8,088 bases of DNA. Origin: Candidatus Nitrosopumilus sp. GTDB lineage: Archaea; Thermoproteota; Nitrososphaeria; Nitrososphaerales; Nitrosopumilaceae. The stretch spans positions 1-8,088 of the forward strand of contig JAOUNZ010000041.1 of assembly GCA_029880665.1 (NCBI GenBank), written 5' to 3'. Shown here in pieces: positions 4,459 to 8,088 of the stretch. How positions within the stretch are numbered: the first letter of the stretch is position 1; every line of letters begins with the position of its first letter. Made by a program: the position numbers and the translations under genes. The notes beneath the pieces were generated by a model. That model did not search any database. It saw only the letters and a list, made by a program, of their open reading frames with translations, and was not told where the DNA came from.

Positions 4459-5901
4459 TTGAGTAAAGAAGATATCGGTATTACAGTTTCAAAAAAAGAT
4501 AACTTTAGTGAGTGGTATACACAAGTAGTTCTTAAAGCAAAACTAGCAGATTATGCACCAGTTAAAGGCCTCATCGTTCTCAGACCAGATGGGTACTCTA
4601 TTTGGGAGTCACTAAGAGGCAGATTCGACAAAAAATTTGAAAAGAACGGAATTAAGAACGGGTTTCTTCCAATACTAATTCCAGAATCATTGCTAGGTAA
4701 AGAACAAAAACATTTTGCAGGATTTAATCCAGAAGTATTTTGGGTTACTCATTCAGGAACCAACAAGATAGGAGATAGACTGGCATTAAGACCGACATCT
4801 GAAACATTAGCATATACGATGTATTCAAAATGGATTCAGAGTTGGAGAGATCTACCACTAAAAATTAATTTCTGGAATACAGCACTAAGAGCAGAGATTA
4901 AAGCTACAAAACCATTTCTCAGAACATCAGAGTTTCTATGGCAAGAAGGTCATACTGTGCATGCAACTCAGGAAGAAGCAGAAAAAGAAGTCATGAAAAT
5001 TTTAGAGATTTATAAAAAAACAGTGGAGGAGGAATTAGCAATTCCAGTCATCACAGGAAAAAAGAGCGAGAAGGAAAAATTTGTAGGAGCTGTGTACACA
5101 ACCACGATGGAATCAATAATGCCAGATGGTAAAGCGCTTCAAATGGGCACATCACATTTTCTAGGACAGAATTTTTCAAAACCATTTGAAGTAAAATTTG
5201 CAGACAAGGACAATGTAGAGCATTTTGCATGGCAGACATCATGGGGGATATCATGGAGACTGATAGGAGCTATGATCATGGTGCATGGAGACGATAAAGG
5301 TTTAGTACTGCCACCGAATGTGGCACCGATACAAGTGTTAATTGTTCCAATTTACAAAAATGATGAGGGTAAGAAATCAGTATTATCAAAAGTAGAAGAA
5401 ATTAGAAAAATACTCGAAATAAAAAAAATCAGAGTATATGTAGATGACAGAGAAGGGTTATCTCCAGGTTACAAATTCAATGATGGTGAATTAAAGGGAA
5501 TTCCACTTCGCATAGAGATTGGGCCCAAAGATATAGAAAAAGAAAGCATAGTAATAGCAAAAAGACACAATCGTGAAAAATCAAATTTGGATTTTTCAGA
5601 AATTGAAACAATTGTTACGATTTTAGATGAAATCCAGAAAGAAATGCTCGTAAATGCAAAAAACCAAGCTAATGCAAACTCAATAGACATTTCAGACTTT
5701 GTAGAATTTAAATCAAAAATCGAGAAAGGGGGTTTCTTTAACGCTCCATGGTGTGGAAGAGTAGAATGTGAAGAAAAGATCAAAGAAGAAACAGGTGCAG
5801 ATATCAGGGTATTACCATTTGGTAGTGATGATACAAATCAAAAATGCATCTATTGTAGTCAAGAGAGTGTTTCAGTTCCAGTTTTTGCAAGAGGTTATTA
5901 A
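4459..5901 (+). CDS. proS: Prolyl-tRNA synthetase, archaeal/eukaryotic type
   Basis: ProRS charges tRNA-Pro with proline in the cytosol. This 480-residue protein is the archaeal/eukaryotic form. The class II catalytic core spans about residues 15-285. The proline-site RPTSET lies at 111-116. Motif 2 lies around 143-165, with the ALRAEIK and SEFLWQEGHTVHAT blocks. QMGTSHFLGQNF is at 228-239 and the motif 3 region, WGISWRLIGAMIMVHGDDKGLVLPP, around 262-286. An anticodon-binding domain (about 290-395) follows, then the C-terminal zinc domain with Cys432, Cys437, Cys463 and Cys466, and the hallmark terminal Tyr480. No bacterial-type editing insertion is present, as expected. The start is TTG 4459; upstream the frame closes at TAA 4435-4437 with no ATG or GTG. 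A perfect palindrome lies directly before the start. No truncation or missing catalytic block is seen. Confidence 0.98.
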   Translation: MSKEDIGITVSKKDNFSEWYTQVVLKAKLADYAPVKGLIVLRPDGYSIWESLRGRFDKKFEKNGIKNGFLPILIPESLLGKEQKHFAGFNPEVFWVTHSGTNKIGDRLALRPTSETLAYTMYSKWIQSWRDLPLKINFWNTALRAEIKATKPFLRTSEFLWQEGHTVHATQEEAEKEVMKILEIYKKTVEEELAIPVITGKKSEKEKFVGAVYTTTMESIMPDGKALQMGTSHFLGQNFSKPFEVKFADKDNVEHFAWQTSWGISWRLIGAMIMVHGDDKGLVLPPNVAPIQVLIVPIYKNDEGKKSVLSKVEEIRKILEIKKIRVYVDDREGLSPGYKFNDGELKGIPLRIEIGPKDIEKESIVIAKRHNREKSNLDFSEIETIVTILDEIQKEMLVNAKNQANANSIDISDFVEFKSKIEKGGFFNAPWCGRVECEEKIKEETGADIRVLPFGSDDTNQKCIYCSQESVSVPVFARGY

Positions 5902-6017
5902 AAGATCTTTAGATAAAACATAGGTTTGAAATTTCATTTGATGTGTTATTAGTGCTAAGTTCTGCAGATATGAGAAAGATTTTATCATCAATTAGGAAAG
6001 TAAATGTCATAATACTC

Positions 6018-6162
6018 TCACCTAGCAACAGAAGTTACAGAGCCAAAATTTTCATCAGAATCTTGTTCTAATCCTTCACATATCTTCAATGAACATTTTT
6101 TTACGTTCATTTTCTAGTGCCGCACCATCACAAAAAGAACAGATTGTAAAATTACCCATCAT
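6018..6162 (-). pseudogene. Frameshifted small Cys-rich (zinc-ribbon-like) gene
   Basis: From ATG 6162 the minus strand reads MMGNFTICSFCDGAALENER and then meets a run of seven A (6096-6102 on the plus strand), after which this frame stops at 6076-6078 (28 residues). The next frame after the A run continues as KKCSLKICEGLEQDSDENF and then GSVTSVAR, to a stop at 6018-6020. Joined by dropping one A, this gives a protein of about 47 residues with CxxC (Cys8, Cys11) plus a second C-x4-C pair, a plausible zinc ribbon. The open frame also extends upstream without a start (ESEIHFDGFLD), so the original N-terminus may have been longer. Options are a decayed gene, a homopolymer sequencing error, or programmed slippage on the A run. 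Family unknown to me. Confidence 0.45.
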
Positions 6163-6203
6163 ATCCAAAAATCCATCAAAATGAATTTCAGACTCAACAA
6201 TAG

Positions 6204-6338
6204 TTTACATTTAAGATTCAAAGATTTGTCAGACATGCACCAGAGTACAGATCAGATGGTAAAAAACATCGTAAAATGTCAACATCAAAAAGAAGGGCAA
6301 ACATAATAATGGAAAATACTGAATTGAAATATTGGTAG
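6204..6338 (+). pseudogene. Basic small-protein frame overlapping the egtB start (remnant or unusual start)
   Basis: Open plus-strand frame of 44 codons between TAG 6201-6203 and TAG 6336-6338. It reads KIQRFVRHAPEYRSDGKKHR, then KMSTSKRRANII, then MENTELKYW. The dense Lys/Arg/His content and orderly ending look like a small nucleic-acid-binding or ribosome-associated protein. The only standard start, ATG 6276, would leave just 20 residues; everything before it has no ATG, GTG or TTG. So it is either a gene that lost its start or one using a rare codon. Its stop overlaps the egtB TTG (6332) in another frame. No family is recognised. Confidence 0.3.
6301..6310 (+). promoter_or_regulatory. TATA-like box before egtB
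   Basis: ACATAATAAT is centred about 26 nt before the TTG start of egtB, matching the spacing seen at other genes in the window and supporting a leaderless egtB message. Confidence 0.4.
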
Positions 6339-7642
6339 CTATCACTCAATCAGAAGCAAAGGAATCACTTTTAGGACAATTTAGAGAAACGAGAAAGAGG
6401 ACATTAGAGATAGTTAAAAATTTAGAAACCGATGATTACATAGTTCAAACAGCATTTTTTATGAGTCCGCCAAAATGGCACATAGGACACGTCAGTTGGA
6501 TCTATGAAGCAATCATGAGTAAAATAGACAAAGATTATGTCTTTTATTCAAAAGAATTTTCAGAATATTTAAATTCCTACTATCAGCAATTTGGGGTTCC
6601 ACATGACAAAGGATTGCGAGGAGTAGTTTCAAGACCCACAGTTGATCAGGTTTTTCAGTATTTTAACACAATCAACCAGAGGGTTGAAAAATTCATCCGG
6701 TGTAAAACTTTGAATGATGAACAGATTAAATTAATCATTATTGGGTTTCATCATGAATGTCAGCATCAGGAGTTGTTAGTATATGATTTGCAGCATTTGT
6801 TGGCTGAACAATATAGACCCCAAAGAAAAAATAAAATCGAAAATAAACAAGATGTTGAAAAAAAATCAATTCACATAACAGGGGGATTGTATGTGATGGG
6901 GTATAACGGAAGTGAGTTTTGTTACGATATTGAATTACCTCAACACAAAGTATTTCTAAATGATTACAAGATTGATGTGTATCCAATAACAAATCAACAA
7001 TACTTAGAATTTATGGATGATGGTGGGTATAACACTTACAAGTATTGGTTATCTGATGGATGGGAGAAAGTAAAAAAGAATCAATGGCAGGCTCCTATGT
7101 ATTGGGAAAAAATCAATGATGAGTGGAATGTAAGAGACTTTGCAGGTATTAGAAAAATCAACCCGAATGAACCAGTGTGCCATGTAAGTTACTATGAAGC
7201 AGACGCATATTGTAAATGGGCTGGAAAAAGATTACCAACAGAGGCAGAATGGGAAAAAGCTGCCTGCTGGAATGAAGAAAAACAGGAAAAAACAGTCTAT
7301 CCGTGGGGAAATGAGCTTCCAACAACAGAAAAATGTAATTTATTTGAATCACGTTATTGGAGATGCACAGATATTGGAACCTTTCCTGAGGGCAGAAGTA
7401 AGTCCGGATGTCAGCAGATGATTGGAGATGTTTGGGAATGGACATCATCAGAATTCATGGGATATCCTGGATTCAAATCAGGATTTGAAGAATATAACGA
7501 CAAATGGTTTACAAATCAAAAAGTTTTGAAAGGAGGTTCATTTGCAACTCCAAACATGTCAATCAGGGGAAGCTATCGAAATTTCTTCAGATTAGATGAG
7601 CGATGGTTGTTCTCAGGTTTTAGGTGTGCAGAAGATATCTAG
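6332..7642 (+). CDS. egtB: Ergothioneine biosynthesis sulfoxide synthase EgtB
   Basis: EgtB is a non-haem iron, oxygen-dependent enzyme that joins hercynine to a thiol (gamma-glutamylcysteine or cysteine) to give the sulfoxide precursor of ergothioneine. The 436 residues match the usual EgtB length. The N-terminal DinB-like domain (about 10-160) carries the iron triad: His53 in PPKWHIGH, and His141 and His145 in FHHECQHQEL. The C-terminal FGE/SUMF1-type domain (about 180-436) shows GGLYVMGYN, a KRLPTEAEWEKA block (299-310), IGDVWEWTSS (364-373), KGGSFATP (400-407), and a YRNFFRLDERWLFSGFRCAED ending. The thiol substrate cannot be read from these motifs. Start is TTG 6332, the only candidate below the upstream stop at 6320-6322. 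It converges with egtD, its pathway partner, sharing a CTAG at the stops. A T-run directly after the stop may aid termination. Confidence 0.94.
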   Translation: MVAITQSEAKESLLGQFRETRKRTLEIVKNLETDDYIVQTAFFMSPPKWHIGHVSWIYEAIMSKIDKDYVFYSKEFSEYLNSYYQQFGVPHDKGLRGVVSRPTVDQVFQYFNTINQRVEKFIRCKTLNDEQIKLIIIGFHHECQHQELLVYDLQHLLAEQYRPQRKNKIENKQDVEKKSIHITGGLYVMGYNGSEFCYDIELPQHKVFLNDYKIDVYPITNQQYLEFMDDGGYNTYKYWLSDGWEKVKKNQWQAPMYWEKINDEWNVRDFAGIRKINPNEPVCHVSYYEADAYCKWAGKRLPTEAEWEKAACWNEEKQEKTVYPWGNELPTTEKCNLFESRYWRCTDIGTFPEGRSKSGCQQMIGDVWEWTSSEFMGYPGFKSGFEEYNDKWFTNQKVLKGGSFATPNMSIRGSYRNFFRLDERWLFSGFRCAEDI

Positions 7643-8088
7643 TTTTTAGATACCAGAGTCAATGAAAAATAGTTATTGTCATCTAACCAAGTATGTTTAA
7701 TTTCAAATCCAACATCATTTAATAAATTATGAATTTGATCTAGCCTGTACTTATGAGAGTGTTCAGTGTGGATTAGTTCATCTTTTGTTAAATTAAGTAG
7801 TAGGTTAGACTTGGATATGATAACAGACTGATTTATCAGTGATTTAAGATACATCTCAATTCTCTGATATTTTATATTGTAAATAGAATAATGTGAGAAA
7901 TCATGTAGGTTAAAATCAGCATCAAGTTCGTTATTAATTCTAGAAAGAACATTAAGATTGAATTTTGCTGTGATTCCTTGCGAATCATTATAAGCAGATT
8001 CCAGAATTTGTTTGTCTTTAACCAAATCCAACCCAATCAAAAACAAATCACCAGATTTCATTGTAGAATGAATTGTTTGGAGAAATTT
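7639..8088 (-). CDS. egtD: L-histidine N-alpha-methyltransferase EgtD, C-terminal part (5' end outside window)
   Basis: EgtD uses three SAM molecules to trimethylate histidine to hercynine, the first step of ergothioneine synthesis. The visible 149 codons are the C-terminal half of a protein usually about 320 residues. The frame is open to the window edge, so the ATG at 8061 is internal and not the start. Recognisable blocks, numbered from the window edge, are GDLFLIGLDLVKD (13-25), SAYNDSQGITAKFNLN (31-46), the RINNELDADF stretch (50-59), and the IHTEHSHKY block (106-114). In that last block Glu109 and Ser111 correspond to the histidine-binding Glu/Ser pair of mycobacterial EgtD (TEIS in that protein). 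The protein ends with the usual FSLTLV strand. Its stop overlaps the egtB stop tail to tail. The pairing with egtB strongly supports both calls. Confidence 0.94.
   Translation of the reverse strand, partial: KFLQTIHSTMKSGDLFLIGLDLVKDKQILESAYNDSQGITAKFNLNVLSRINNELDADFNLHDFSHYSIYNIKYQRIEMYLKSLINQSVIISKSNLLLNLTKDELIHTEHSHKYRLDQIHNLLNDVGFEIKHTWLDDNNYFSLTLVSKN

Larger units (their letters stand above)
5902..6331. other. Stretch between proS and egtB with two small-gene remnants
   Basis: About 430 bases without an intact gene. Two coding-like frames diverge from its middle: a frameshifted Cys-pair frame on the minus strand (6018-6162) and a basic frame on the plus strand (6204-6338) that runs into the egtB start. 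The first 115 bases after proS show no clear hairpin or long T-run terminator. An ACATAATAAT element at 6301-6310 is the likely egtB TATA box. Confidence 0.5.

Noticed and set aside
5051..5783. Minus-strand open frames inside proS (5051-5254 and 5469-5783)
   Set aside because: They lie wholly within a strongly conserved synthetase gene and have no motifs; they are shadows of its codons.
6738..7448. Open frames inside egtB on both strands (6738-6992, 7158-7448, 7194-7421)
   Set aside because: They overlap conserved EgtB domains and give compositionally odd peptides; they are shadow frames.
1..8088. CRISPR arrays, insertion sequences, terminal inverted repeats, rRNA
   Set aside because: No regularly spaced repeats, transposase motifs, flanking repeats or rRNA-like GC-rich blocks were seen on reading the window.

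Overview
The window reads as a piece of an AT-rich ammonia-oxidising archaeon (Nitrososphaerota/Thaumarchaeota, most like Nitrosopumilus). The evidence is an archaeal-type prolyl-tRNA synthetase with a C-terminal four-cysteine zinc site and terminal Tyr, an F420-pathway gene (cofE), TTG/GTG starts without Shine-Dalgarno sequences, and TATA-like boxes 25-28 nt before several starts, which suggests leaderless transcripts. The organism call is inference; no rRNA or marker gene is present.

Layout. 1-1055 (minus): a HAD-IB, SerB-like phosphatase followed by the 5' part of cofE, probably one transcript. 1056-4103: a long low-density stretch with small genes, most of them plus-strand: a 43-aa C2H2 zinc finger (1991-2122), two related Cys/His-rich mini-proteins (2196-2378 and 3189-3350) and a 122-aa four-helix membrane protein (2717-3085). 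Among them lie open stretches that look like broken small genes. The clearest is a two-helix membrane mini-protein read in two frames (1183-1331). 4104-5901 (plus): a 94-aa four-Cys protein and proS, with a perfect 14-bp palindrome just before the proS start. 5902-6331: no intact gene, but two coding-like remnants, one a Cys-pair peptide interrupted at a 7-A run. 6332-8088: egtB (plus) and egtD (minus, 5' end outside the window), converging so that both stop codons share one CTAG.

How the genes fit together. EgtD trimethylates histidine to hercynine and EgtB attaches sulfur from a thiol, so the right end encodes the two core steps of ergothioneine synthesis. CofE completes the F420 tail. ProS is translation housekeeping. 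The recurrent theme in between is small Cys-pair (probably zinc-binding) proteins, intact and decayed. They are the least described part of the window. I see no CRISPR array, insertion sequence, rRNA or convincing tRNA.
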